Assembly: GCA_030668545.1 (NCBI GenBank)
Contig: DAOUTT010000025.1
Span: 1-13,567, forward strand
Direction of reading: 5' to 3'
Length of the DNA: 13,567 bases
Source: Anaerolineales bacterium
GTDB lineage: Bacteria; Chloroflexota; Anaerolineae; Anaerolineales; E44-bin32
How positions within the stretch are numbered: the stretch's first letter is position 1; every line of letters starts with the position of its first letter. The notes under the pieces are model-generated. The model made no database searches, had not been told where the DNA came from, and saw only the letters and a program-made list of their open reading frames with translations. The translations under genes were made by a program, and so were the position numbers. Shown in pieces: positions 7,328 to 13,567 of this stretch.

Positions 7328-8962
7328 ATGAGCGAGAATCCGTCTTCTGAGATATCTCCACAAATTATTGTGATCGCTGACGTTGAGTCGAACGCGCAGG
7401 CGATCGTTGAACGCATCCTTAAACCATCCGGCTTTCACGCTTGGGTACAAAGTGAGCAAGCGCCTGATTCAGACGTTTTGGTCGTGGATGTAACCCAGCT
7501 GCGCGGGGATCCGCTCGCAAGCCTTAGGAATTTCCGCTCCAATGGGGATGATTCGCCCGCCATCCTACTCGCAGCACACTTTCCTCTATCTCGTTTGAGA
7601 GAGCTTTTTCGACTCGGTGTAAACGATTTTCTGTTGAAACCGTACCGTCCTTCTGAATTGTGTCAGGCGATAACCGATGTGAGCGAAACCCGATCCGCCC
7701 AAGCGGATTCTGAGATCCTCACTTCACGTATGGATGGATTACGGGAGCAGCTTCGAAGGCGAACCGATGAAATTCGGATGCTCAGCGAGATCGGTCGGGC
7801 CGTCGTCAGCTTGGACGACCTGAACGAGATCCTCCGCAGCGTTGTTGAGGCAGCCGCCTTTGTTACCGATGCGGAAGAGGCTTCAATTTACCTGGCGGAA
7901 CCCGAGAGTAAAGAACTCGTGCTGCGCGCGAGCAAACAGGCAGGTGACAAGCATGCCACCTTACAGAAGCTGCGGGTAAGCGATACGATCGTTGGAGAAG
8001 TGTTCCATAGCGGCCAGCCAATCCTGCGCCAGCCTTCAATGGAAGCCGGACCGGTCAAGGTCCAGACTGGTTTCCTCGTACAGTCTATCGTCAATGTTCC
8101 CCTGCGGATGCGAAACAATGTCGTCGGTGTTCTTGGAGTTTACAACCGTCTCGCTCCCCGGACCTTCAATGAGCATCACCTAACGCTGATGATGGCTCTA
8201 GCTGATTGGGCTGGTGTTGCACTCGAACAAGCCACATTAAAACGCAGTGTTAAAACCAAGCCTCTCACCCCGCAGCCAGTCTCCTCGGCAGCAACCCCGG
8301 AATTTTCTCTTGGGGTAAGCCAGGCACTGGAGACATTAGAGGGTATTTTGAAATCTGACCCCGGGAATGAGGAGAGCATCCACCAAGCACTTGACCAATT
8401 GATGGAACAACTGCGCGGTTTGGACGCTATGCCTGTTGTCAACCTCGACGCCGAACAATCTGGTGAGATGGTGGATATTTTCGGTCTGGTGAACGAGACT
8501 GTGGATTCAATGAAGAATGCGGCAGAGGCGAAGGGTCTCGAACTCATCTCTGAGAGAGGGAAAAACATCCCTCTCTTCCGTGGCGACCCCGAGAAAGTGC
8601 AGCAGATCTTGGAGGCTGTAGTTGCGGCAGCGGTCCGTCGGACGGTCCGCGGCAGAGTCGTTCTGGAAACCCATTACTTCGAAATCCTCCGCTCGCAGAG
8701 TGAAGAGTTTCCATTGACAGTAAATGTCGAAATGCATGACGGAGCCTGGGCTGCTATTCGTGTCTCAGACTCCAGCCCAGGACTTTCCCCTGACACCGTA
8801 CAGGCGATCACATCCCCAGAGTTAGATCCAGTCTCTGGCCAAATGGGACCGGGCCTATCTATGGGCGAAATCCGCATGATCGTGGAGAGCATGAAAGGTG
8901 TGATGTGGTATGAGCATACCCCTGCAAGCACATCCATCACCTTTGCCCTACCCATTCTCTAA
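7328..8962 (+). CDS. receiver-GAF-HATPase signalling protein, degenerate histidine kinase
   Basis: This 544-residue cytoplasmic protein has three parts. Residues 10-120 resemble a response-regulator receiver: VVDV with Asp54 as possible phosphoacceptor and LLKPY with Lys104. The acidic pair is reduced to Asp18 and the switch Ser/Thr is Ala82. A coiled coil (about 130-155) leads to a GAF domain (about 155-300), a small-molecule or redox sensor. After a Thr/Pro linker, residues 385-544 match a GHKL-type ATPase (GDPEKVQQILEAV, VSDSSPGLS, GPGLSMGEIRMIVESMKG). There is no HExxxP phosphoacceptor box, the N-box Asn is replaced (VVAAAVRRT) and the DxGxG box reads DSSPG. It may be a pseudokinase or a non-phosphorylating sensor scaffold. 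The next gene follows 14 nt downstream and is probably cotranscribed. The ligand and output are unknown. Confidence 0.85.
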   Translation: MSENPSSEISPQIIVIADVESNAQAIVERILKPSGFHAWVQSEQAPDSDVLVVDVTQLRGDPLASLRNFRSNGDDSPAILLAAHFPLSRLRELFRLGVNDFLLKPYRPSELCQAITDVSETRSAQADSEILTSRMDGLREQLRRRTDEIRMLSEIGRAVVSLDDLNEILRSVVEAAAFVTDAEEASIYLAEPESKELVLRASKQAGDKHATLQKLRVSDTIVGEVFHSGQPILRQPSMEAGPVKVQTGFLVQSIVNVPLRMRNNVVGVLGVYNRLAPRTFNEHHLTLMMALADWAGVALEQATLKRSVKTKPLTPQPVSSAATPEFSLGVSQALETLEGILKSDPGNEESIHQALDQLMEQLRGLDAMPVVNLDAEQSGEMVDIFGLVNETVDSMKNAAEAKGLELISERGKNIPLFRGDPEKVQQILEAVVAAAVRRTVRGRVVLETHYFEILRSQSEEFPLTVNVEMHDGAWAAIRVSDSSPGLSPDTVQAITSPELDPVSGQMGPGLSMGEIRMIVESMKGVMWYEHTPASTSITFALPIL

Positions 8963-8976
8963 AGGAAACGAAACCT

Positions 8977-9510
8977 ATGGCAAACAGGTCAATTTCAATC
9001 GAGATCTATACAGCCAGTCACCGCGTGCTTGGCCGGATACATCCATCGGCCAGCGGGCTATTCAGTTACCTCAACATGCCCACATCCTCCTATATCGAGA
9101 TTGAAGGAGCCCACTTGATGCGGCTTCATCAGCCCGGAAAACTGGTCGCTCGTTATCCAACCTTATGGCTCGTGAAGAGCGAAATCGTTGTAATTCTTTT
9201 AAGCGGACGCAATGAAATGGGCCCCACCGGTTTCACCGGAGGGGGATATACAACCAATGTCCCTCACTGGGTTCGCGTGATCATGGGCGGGTATGAATTA
9301 ACAGGAATCATCGAGACCCCAGGTAAATTTAATTTCGGATCGCTGATGTTCGAGAGTGAGCGCTTCTTTATGCCGTTGTACAGCGCTTCGCTCACTGCGA
9401 TCCTCTTTCCCAACGTACAGGCGGAGAGTGCAGCGATGGTATTCAATCGGCGAATGGTCGATGCCGTGGCGATGCTCCCGAAAGATGAGATCCCGAAAAT
9501 ACCAGGTTAG
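8977..9510 (+). CDS. protein of unknown function with two similar halves
   Basis: I do not recognise this 177-residue family by name. It has no signal peptide, membrane span or obvious catalytic motif, and looks beta-rich. The two halves resemble each other: residues 6-75 (SHRVLGRIHPSASGLFSYL, then a run to WLVKSEIVVILL) and 99-166 (GYELTGIIETPGKFNFGSL, then MVFNRRMVDAVAML). Both follow the order 'xxLxGxI...fxxLm......f..l..a.L......' and close on a similar strand. They are joined by a Gly-rich linker (about 78-95). The start at 8977 has an AAAGGA ribosome-binding site and lies 14 nt after the sensor gene, so the two are probably translated from one mRNA and may share a pathway. It ends with a genuine TAG stop. 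Confidence 0.75.
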   Translation: MANRSISIEIYTASHRVLGRIHPSASGLFSYLNMPTSSYIEIEGAHLMRLHQPGKLVARYPTLWLVKSEIVVILLSGRNEMGPTGFTGGGYTTNVPHWVRVIMGGYELTGIIETPGKFNFGSLMFESERFFMPLYSASLTAILFPNVQAESAAMVFNRRMVDAVAMLPKDEIPKIPG

Positions 9511-9661
9511 ATCCAGGTCCCTGACACTCGTGTGATCGAACCTTCACTCCACAGATCAAGGACTGTGAAAACCATCCGGTCCTGGCTATGAATTTTCGCG
9601 GTAGATCTCACAAGCACCAGTGGACAGAACGTAAGCAGAACAGGGGGATGAAGGGGGTTTA
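9511..9661. other. intergenic region before comEC
   Basis: These 151 nt have no ORF of note and no clear promoter or terminator that I can defend. The end carries a strong purine-rich ribosome-binding site (AAGGGGG, 9651-9657) 4 nt before the comEC ATG at 9662. Confidence 0.5.
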
Positions 9662-12022
9662 ATGAAATTGTTTATGCTGGGCATGATGTGGTTGCTCGGC
9701 ATTACCGCTGGTCGGAATTTACCGCTGACCGGCTGGCAGTGGCTGACGCTCGCCGCCGGTGCCACTCTTTTCGCTCTCCTCTTCCGAAGAAACCAACTTC
9801 ATCGCTGGCTTTTCCTGCTGCTTATTCCCCTATGCCTCGGGGCTGCACGGTATCTCCCCTCCGAGATTACGAAGCAGCCAGGACACATTGCTTTCTATAA
9901 CGACCTGGACGTTAAGACAACTATTACGGGTGTCGTCGTAGCAGATCCGGATATTCGCGATCGGTACACCGCGCTTGTCCTCTCCGTAGAGCGAGTCCGG
10001 ATCCCGCAGATGGGAATAACGAATACGGTGGAAGGGCGCATTCTCGTGCGCGCTTCCCGTTTGACCGACTGGCGTTATGGCGATTGGGTTCATGCGGAAG
10101 GGTTGCTCGAAACACCACCGGAAATGGATGATTTCTCATATCGGGAATATCTGGGTAATCAGGGTATCCACACTCTTATGCCGACTGCTTATGTAAGAAA
10201 GATCGGCTCCGACCGGGCAAATCCCATCCTCTCCATGATTTTCGACCTGCGAACGCATGTACACAAAGCCATTCTGCGTCTCTTTCCTGAACCCGAGGCT
10301 TCTTTACTGTCAGGCATATTGCTAGGCAAGGAAAGCGGAATACCCCCTGATTTGCTTGAAGCCTATAACCGCACCGGGACCACCCACATCATCGCCATTT
10401 CCGGTTTCAATATCACCCTCCTGGCAGGTCTATTCATATCCGTATTTGGGAGATGGTTTGGAGCCAGGCGGGGAAGTTGGGCAGCAGCCGCCGCTATTTT
10501 CTTATACACACTTCTCGTCGGGGCTGATCCCGCCGTTCAACGGGCTGCCGTAATGGGCGGGCTGGCCTTAACCGCTCGCCACCTCGGCCGCCAGACTCAC
10601 GGTTTGGCTTCATTGTCGGCAGCGGCAATCATCATGACCCTGATCAATCCACGAACGTTATGGGATGTGGGTTTCCAACTCTCGTTCTTCGCAACCCTCG
10701 GATTAATCCTCTACGCCGATCCGCTGCGCGAAGGTGCCATACGCTTTTTTAACCGCTGGCTGACCCCAAAACGATCGGAGAAGATTGCCAACCCCATCTC
10801 CGAATTCTTCCTATTCACACTCGCCGCGCAGATCACTACACTGCCGCTGACCGCCATCCATTTCCGACGATTATCACTCGTCTCCGTTCTCGCAAATCCC
10901 GTGATCCTTCCGCTCCAACCATTGCTCATGATCCTGGGAGGGCTTGCCTCCCTACTGGGTGCTCTATGGATTCCTCTCGGGCAGCCTATCGCCTGGGTAG
11001 CGTGGCTTTTCCCGGCTTTTACAAACCAGGCGGTGAGGTTCTTCGCCGAGTGGCCGGCAGCAAGCCTCTCCCTTGGTTCGTTCGGTTACCCTTTAGTCAT
11101 CGCCTACTACTTCCTACTCCTGGGCGGAACATGGGTTCTCTCTCTCCCGCCTGACCGTCGCCCTGGCCGAGCGACCCTCATCCGCTTGCAAGCGGATACA
11201 GATCTGCGTCTTCGTTTGAGTCTCGCAGCTCTTGCAGTAATAAGCGGGTTGACCTGGCATAAGCTCGCCTACCAACCCGACGGAGATCTCCACATAACGA
11301 TTCTTGATGTGGGGGAGGGTGATGCGGTTCTTCTTCGCAGTCCGAATGGCGGCTCCATATTGATCAATGGCGGGTCCAGCCCGATTCGACTAACGGATTT
11401 ACTCAGCCGTTACACCTCGATCTTCGAGAGAGAACTGGATTGGCTAATCATCGGAGGTACATCCTATGATCAAATCGGCGGGCTTACGAGGCTCTCAGAC
11501 CACTTCGTGATTCGACACAGTCTAATCCCCCGATCTAGCGGTAAGGGGTCTTTTCAGCGTGTCCTGGAAGATTTAGACGAAAGTTCGACCCCGAAAACAA
11601 TCTATGAGCCGGGTCATCGTCTCGCCCTTGGCGATGGAGCTTTCCTGGAATTCTTGTCCGTATCCGACAGCGGAGCTTTGATAATGGTTCAGTGGGATTC
11701 AGCCCGGATCTTGCTTGCCCCTGGCGCAGACCCGGACCTCATCCTCGAGTCACTGGATGACCCGCGTTTGCGATCTGTCTCCGCGGTTCTCCTACCGGCT
11801 GGTGGATACGCCGCGGTCAACCCCGACGAATGGCTAAAGCATCTCAACCCCGGGGTCATTCTGCTCTCGCTGCGCACGGGGGAAATGCCAGCGGAACTTC
11901 CTAAGAACATTTCCAGTCCTCTTTTAAACAGATCGATCCTGCGGACAGATATCAACGGGACGATAGATCTTACGACTGACGGGAGCAAACTTTGGATAGA
12001 AGTCGAGCGCGTCATCGACTGA
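9662..12022 (+). CDS. comEC: ComEC/Rec2-type DNA uptake channel with degenerate C-terminal nuclease-like domain
   Basis: ComEC forms the inner-membrane channel that carries single-stranded DNA into the cell during natural transformation. The 786-residue protein has the full order: N-terminal hydrophobic segments, a DUF4131/OB-like region (about 75-180), the multi-spanning Competence domain (about 205-500) with the signature GILLGKESGIPPDLL and HIIAISGFNITLLAG, and a metallo-beta-lactamase-like domain (about 543-780). That last domain keeps the fold landmarks (ITILDVGEGDAVLL, ILINGG), but the metal motif expected as SHPHADHIGGL reads GGTSYDQIGGL (598-608), and the later HHGS-type motif reads AGGYAAVN (713-720). 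All expected histidines are missing, so hydrolysis is unlikely. The start at 9662 has a strong ribosome-binding site. The 3' end is duplicated beyond the adjacent cassette. Confidence 0.94.
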   Translation: MKLFMLGMMWLLGITAGRNLPLTGWQWLTLAAGATLFALLFRRNQLHRWLFLLLIPLCLGAARYLPSEITKQPGHIAFYNDLDVKTTITGVVVADPDIRDRYTALVLSVERVRIPQMGITNTVEGRILVRASRLTDWRYGDWVHAEGLLETPPEMDDFSYREYLGNQGIHTLMPTAYVRKIGSDRANPILSMIFDLRTHVHKAILRLFPEPEASLLSGILLGKESGIPPDLLEAYNRTGTTHIIAISGFNITLLAGLFISVFGRWFGARRGSWAAAAAIFLYTLLVGADPAVQRAAVMGGLALTARHLGRQTHGLASLSAAAIIMTLINPRTLWDVGFQLSFFATLGLILYADPLREGAIRFFNRWLTPKRSEKIANPISEFFLFTLAAQITTLPLTAIHFRRLSLVSVLANPVILPLQPLLMILGGLASLLGALWIPLGQPIAWVAWLFPAFTNQAVRFFAEWPAASLSLGSFGYPLVIAYYFLLLGGTWVLSLPPDRRPGRATLIRLQADTDLRLRLSLAALAVISGLTWHKLAYQPDGDLHITILDVGEGDAVLLRSPNGGSILINGGSSPIRLTDLLSRYTSIFERELDWLIIGGTSYDQIGGLTRLSDHFVIRHSLIPRSSGKGSFQRVLEDLDESSTPKTIYEPGHRLALGDGAFLEFLSVSDSGALIMVQWDSARILLAPGADPDLILESLDDPRLRSVSAVLLPAGGYAAVNPDEWLKHLNPGVILLSLRTGEMPAELPKNISSPLLNRSILRTDINGTIDLTTDGSKLWIEVERVID

Positions 12023-12037
12023 ACATCTCCTCGCCCA
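11966..12037 (+). repeat. direct repeat, copy 1 (comEC 3' end plus downstream)
   Basis: This copy covers the last 18 comEC codons, the stop and 15 nt beyond. By hand count it matches 13349-13420 at 68 of 72 positions, at a constant offset of 1383 bp. Weaker similarity continues (GTCCTTC at 12048, AAATA at 12059, TATGATT at 12079) to about 12085. It forms the left edge of the Fic/HTH cassette. Confidence 0.9.
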
Positions 12038-12094
12038 CAACCCGCTGGTCCTTCATACAAATAATTGGCCGACACAAGTATGATTTGAATCCAA

Positions 12095-12682
12095 TCATGA
12101 TCTCGCAAACTCTACGAGCTGATCATAATCATTCTTGTCTGCCGCGTAGAGCGCTAGCATATACCGTTTTCGCGCATCACTTCCTTTTGAGAGATCCTTC
12201 CCACCCCAAGAGAATCTAGGAGTCTGAAGGACATTCTCAAGAAAAAGGTCTGCCATTAAACGAGCGTGCCGCCCATTCCCGTTTGGGAACGGATGGATTG
12301 ACACAAGGCGGTGATGAAACTGTATTGCCAGTATGTCAGGTGAAGCCATATGATGTTCTACCCTCCATATCACGTCGTCGCACAGAGTCTTTACATCCAC
12401 TGGAACTCTCCACCAGGGAACGCCAATATTTTTATTAGTAAGCCGGAATTCCCCTGCCCATCTCCAGACATTTTTAAACATACGATGATGCAATTTCCTA
12501 ATAAATGTCCCGTTTAGGATGTCTATAGGTTTTGTTTTATCTAGCCACGCTAAAGCCTCAGCAATATTGTCCTGTTCCCACCGATCCAGTTCACCGCGAG
12601 TAGTGATGTGGGTTAATATCAACCCCTTTGACTCGTCCGGGTCAATCGGAGTTGCTCCCTCAGGGTATTCAAGCAAATTCAT
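12095..12682 (-). CDS. Fic-domain protein, mobile mystery protein B family
   Basis: Fic proteins usually transfer AMP or another nucleotide-derived group to a target protein, and several act as toxins. This 195-residue protein contains the core motif HPFPNGNGR (130-138), followed by HARLMADLFL, and upstream the Fic helix features RRMF-like HHRMFKNVWRWAGEFR (65-80). The family pattern N-terminal to this (GATPIDPDESKGLI, THITTRGELDRWEQDNIAEAL) and the neighbouring HTH gene are what I know as 'mobile mystery protein B' (TIGR02613). The residue usually Asp or Glu before GNGR is Asn134. I see no clear (S/T)xxxE(G/N) inhibitory helix. It starts 2 nt after the HTH stop, so expression should be coupled. 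Toxin function and target are inferred, not shown. Confidence 0.9.
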   Translation of the reverse strand: MNLLEYPEGATPIDPDESKGLILTHITTRGELDRWEQDNIAEALAWLDKTKPIDILNGTFIRKLHHRMFKNVWRWAGEFRLTNKNIGVPWWRVPVDVKTLCDDVIWRVEHHMASPDILAIQFHHRLVSIHPFPNGNGRHARLMADLFLENVLQTPRFSWGGKDLSKGSDARKRYMLALYAADKNDYDQLVEFARS

Positions 12683-12684
12683 AT

Positions 12685-13149
12685 TCAGCTATCATCCCAA
12701 AGGGTTGAAGGTAGAGTTTCGATCATCTCTTCGACCATATCGTACAAGGCATCTAATTCATCATCTTCCTTTAGCGCCTGACCCTCAAGCAACATTGATT
12801 GAGATGCGCGTTTGAAACGCGCATTAGCGACTTGCGTCGCACGATCATGCACAGTGTGTTCGAGACTTATCTGAGGAACAAATGCGTATACAAATACACA
12901 GTCCAAACAATCTGCTACTTTACGCATGCTTTTTAATGTAATTGAACCTGTTAATTCATCTCTTTCGATCTCAGATACACGCTGTTGAGTTACATGTAAG
13001 CGATCAGCCAATTGCTTACCACTCATACCCAGGGAATCACGAATAGCGCGGATCCATCCTTTTTGTGGTATTGAGATACCAAGGATGGAACGAAACCCGA
13101 GCAATGTTTTATCCAGTTGTTTTCGTACAAGTTTTGTTCTGTTTTTCAT
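12685..13149 (-). CDS. HTH regulator, mobile mystery protein A family (likely antitoxin/autorepressor)
   Basis: This 154-residue protein has an XRE-type helix-turn-helix at about residues 32-86 (WIRAIRDSLGMSGKQLADRL, then VTQQRVSEIERDE as recognition helix), followed by VADCLDCVFVYAFVP and an acidic C terminus. That arrangement and the coupled Fic gene identify it as 'mobile mystery protein A' (TIGR02612). I placed the start at 13149: it has an AGAGGA ribosome-binding site 5 nt upstream and matches the family length. The longer frame, opening at 13227, would start inside the operator and upstream of the likely transcription start. It probably represses its own promoter through the three palindromes upstream and may restrain the Fic partner; both roles are inferred from layout. 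Confidence 0.88.
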   Translation of the reverse strand: MKNRTKLVRKQLDKTLLGFRSILGISIPQKGWIRAIRDSLGMSGKQLADRLHVTQQRVSEIERDELTGSITLKSMRKVADCLDCVFVYAFVPQISLEHTVHDRATQVANARFKRASQSMLLEGQALKEDDELDALYDMVEEMIETLPSTLWDDS

Positions 13150-13154
13150 AATTT

Positions 13155-13160
13155 TCCTCT
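13155..13160 (-). promoter_or_regulatory. ribosome-binding site deciding the HTH start
   Basis: AGAGGA on the minus strand lies 5 nt before the ATG at 13149. No comparable site precedes the longer alternative start at 13227. Confidence 0.7.
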
Positions 13161-13176
13161 TTCTGGAGGGAGAATA

Positions 13177-13196
13177 TTTTGAATTAAAATTCAAAA
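13177..13196. repeat. inverted repeat in the HTH leader
   Basis: TTTTGAATT and AATTCAAAA form 9-bp arms separated by AA. It lies at or just after the predicted transcription start (about 13192) and upstream of the ribosome-binding site. It could be a weak leader hairpin or a different protein-binding site. It does not match the ACAAG-N6-CTTGT operators. Confidence 0.55.
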
Positions 13197-13198
13197 CC

Positions 13199-13227
13199 AG
13201 TGTAATTGACAAGATATATCTTGTCAA
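13199..13227 (-). promoter_or_regulatory. promoter of the HTH-Fic operon
   Basis: On the minus strand TTGACA (13227-13222), a perfect -35, is followed after 17 nt by TACACT (13204-13199), a 4-of-6 match to TATAAT. The -35 and spacer lie inside the first operator palindrome, so a bound repressor would block RNA polymerase. The predicted start near 13192 leaves a leader of about 43 nt. Confidence 0.7.
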
Positions 13228-13228
13228 T
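13205..13228. promoter_or_regulatory. operator 1: perfect 24-bp palindrome
   Basis: The arm ATTGACAAGATA is followed directly by its exact reverse complement. The core is ACAAG-ATATAT-CTTGT (13209-13224). It contains the -35 and almost all of the spacer of the HTH-Fic promoter, which is the standard position for autorepression. Confidence 0.8.
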
Positions 13229-13240
13229 ATCCAGTTTTTT

Positions 13241-13256
13241 ACAAGTTCTTTCTTGT
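13241..13256. promoter_or_regulatory. operator 2: ACAAG-N6-CTTGT
   Basis: ACAAG-TTCTTT-CTTGT. The arms are identical to operator 1 but the spacer differs. Its centre is 32 bp from that of operator 1. Confidence 0.75.
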
Positions 13257-13273
13257 CTAATTATCAGTTCCTT

Positions 13274-13289
13274 ACAAGGTATATCTTGT
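13274..13289. promoter_or_regulatory. operator 3: ACAAG-N6-CTTGT
   Basis: ACAAG-GTATAT-CTTGT. Its centre is 33 bp from that of operator 2, so all three sites fall about three helical turns apart on the same DNA face. A lone CTTGT half-site follows at 13297. Confidence 0.75.
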
Positions 13290-13345
13290 CAGAACGCTTG
13301 TATTACTTTATCTAAATAAATGATAAATCAAAAATATCAATGATG

Positions 13346-13405
13346 ATGGACCTTACGACTGACGGGAGCAAACTTTGGATAGAAGTTGAGCGGGTCGTCG
13401 ACTGA
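13346..13405 (+). pseudogene. displaced 3'-end remnant of comEC
   Basis: This in-frame fragment reads MDLTTDGSKLWIEVERVVD then TGA, against IDLTTDGSKLWIEVERVID at the true comEC end. Three ATG codons (13340-13348) happen to precede it, but nothing suggests that it is translated. Differences from comEC are three synonymous changes (GAT/GAC, GTC/GTT, CGC/CGG) and one Ile-to-Val change. It is best read as the original or a foreign comEC end, cut off by the cassette. Confidence 0.8.
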
Positions 13406-13420
13406 ACATCTCCTCGCCCA
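13349..13420 (+). repeat. direct repeat, copy 2
   Basis: This is the partner of 11966-12037 and forms the right edge of the cassette. Similarity fades after 13420, with matching islands (GTCCTTC at 13431, AAATA at 13442, TATGATT at 13459) up to about 13465. Confidence 0.9.
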
Positions 13421-13541
13421 TACCCGGGATGTCCTTCTCCGAAATACTCTGGAATAATTATGATTGACCTCAAGATAGCAATCCGCTATTCTTATTGAGA
13501 TCTAACTCCGAGTCACAATACTCAATATAAGGATTCTATTA
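13421..13541 (+). other. intergenic region before the last gene
   Basis: After the fading repeat there is a ribosome-binding site AAGGA at 13529-13533, 8 nt before the ATG at 13542. TTGAGA (13495) with AATACT (13517), spacer 16, is a weak promoter candidate. Nothing else stands out. Confidence 0.35.
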
Positions 13542-13567
13542 ATGGAAAACTTCCAGGTCCCACCGCG
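13542..13567 (+). CDS. start of a gene cut off by the window end
   Basis: ATG with a well-placed AAGGA upstream opens a frame reading MENFQVPP before the window ends. Eight codons are too few to identify the product. It would be the gene originally downstream of comEC. Confidence 0.45.

Larger units (their letters stand above)
12038..13348. mobile_element. putative mobile cassette with the mobile mystery A/B gene pair
   Basis: The unique stretch between the two direct repeats carries only the minus-strand HTH and Fic genes and their operator region. It looks AT-richer than the flanks, especially 13150-13345. No transposase, integrase or clear terminal inverted repeats are present, so it is either a non-autonomous unit or a remnant. 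Exact ends are uncertain: weak similarity between the flanks suggests the true unique part starts near 12090. Confidence 0.6.

Noticed and set aside
9648..9662. Upstream ATG at 9648 as comEC start
   Set aside because: It is not in frame with comEC; the ATG at 9662 is directly preceded by AAGGGGG.
12080..12098. ATGATT/AATCAT inverted repeat at the fic stop as a shared terminator
   Set aside because: The stem is AT-rich, short and bulged, and has no T tract on either strand. It may only reflect the edge of the cassette.
13150..13227. Longer HTH protein starting at 13227
   Set aside because: That start lies in the operator and upstream of the predicted transcription start, has no ribosome-binding site, and adds residues unlike the family. 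The ATG at 13149 has AGAGGA in place.
13205..13301. Repeated ACAAG/CTTGT units taken as a CRISPR array or iteron origin
   Set aside because: Repeats are only 16 bp, palindromic, three in number and overlap a promoter. There is no cas or rep gene nearby; operators explain them better.
13085..13315. Plus-strand 76-aa ORF across the cassette promoter
   Set aside because: It runs over the operators and antisense to the HTH gene. Its composition is low-complexity Phe/Leu/Ile from AT-rich DNA, and it is not a plausible protein.

Overview
The window looks like chromosomal DNA of a moderately GC-rich bacterium, most likely Chloroflexota (Anaerolineae-like). This is an inference from protein style, such as the Thr/Pro 'TATPRPTATP' tail of the YbbR protein, the sequence flavour of Der and DNA polymerase I, and the mix of TPR, GAF and ComEC proteins. 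No rRNA, tRNA or phylogenetic computation supports it.

Layout. 1-407: the 3' end of polA, in frame and conserved to its natural end but broken by a TAG codon exactly at the Glu of the VHDELVLE catalytic motif. 544-6400: a likely operon of a large TPR protein, the diadenylate cyclase CdaA, its membrane-anchored YbbR partner (4-bp overlap) and the ribosome-assembly GTPase Der. 6469-7074: signal peptidase I (lepB), with an extended -10 promoter so close to its ATG that the mRNA is probably leaderless. 7075-7327: a promoter and a roughly 200-nt leader with nested inverted repeats. 7328-9510: a receiver-GAF-ATPase protein that looks like a degenerate histidine kinase, then a 177-aa protein of unknown function made of two similar halves. 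9662-12022: ComEC, the DNA-uptake channel, whose C-terminal metallo-beta-lactamase domain has lost its metal ligands.

12038-13348: an AT-richer cassette on the minus strand. It holds an HTH regulator and a Fic-domain protein that I recognise as the 'mobile mystery protein A/B' pair. The pair is preceded by three ACAAG-N6-CTTGT operators about three helical turns apart; the first overlaps a consensus -35. The last codons of comEC plus downstream sequence occur again on the far side of the cassette (11966-12037 and 13349-13420, offset 1383 bp). The cassette therefore sits at the 3' end of comEC between direct repeats, leaving comEC intact and a displaced 3'-end remnant on the right. The copies differ mainly at synonymous positions, as if they diverged as coding sequence in different genomes before being brought together. 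The window ends with the first codons of another gene at 13542.

The cassette with its repeats and operator array is the strongest candidate for an under-described system. The metal-site-less ComEC, the pseudo-kinase with its structured leader, and the polA stop codon are separate points of interest.
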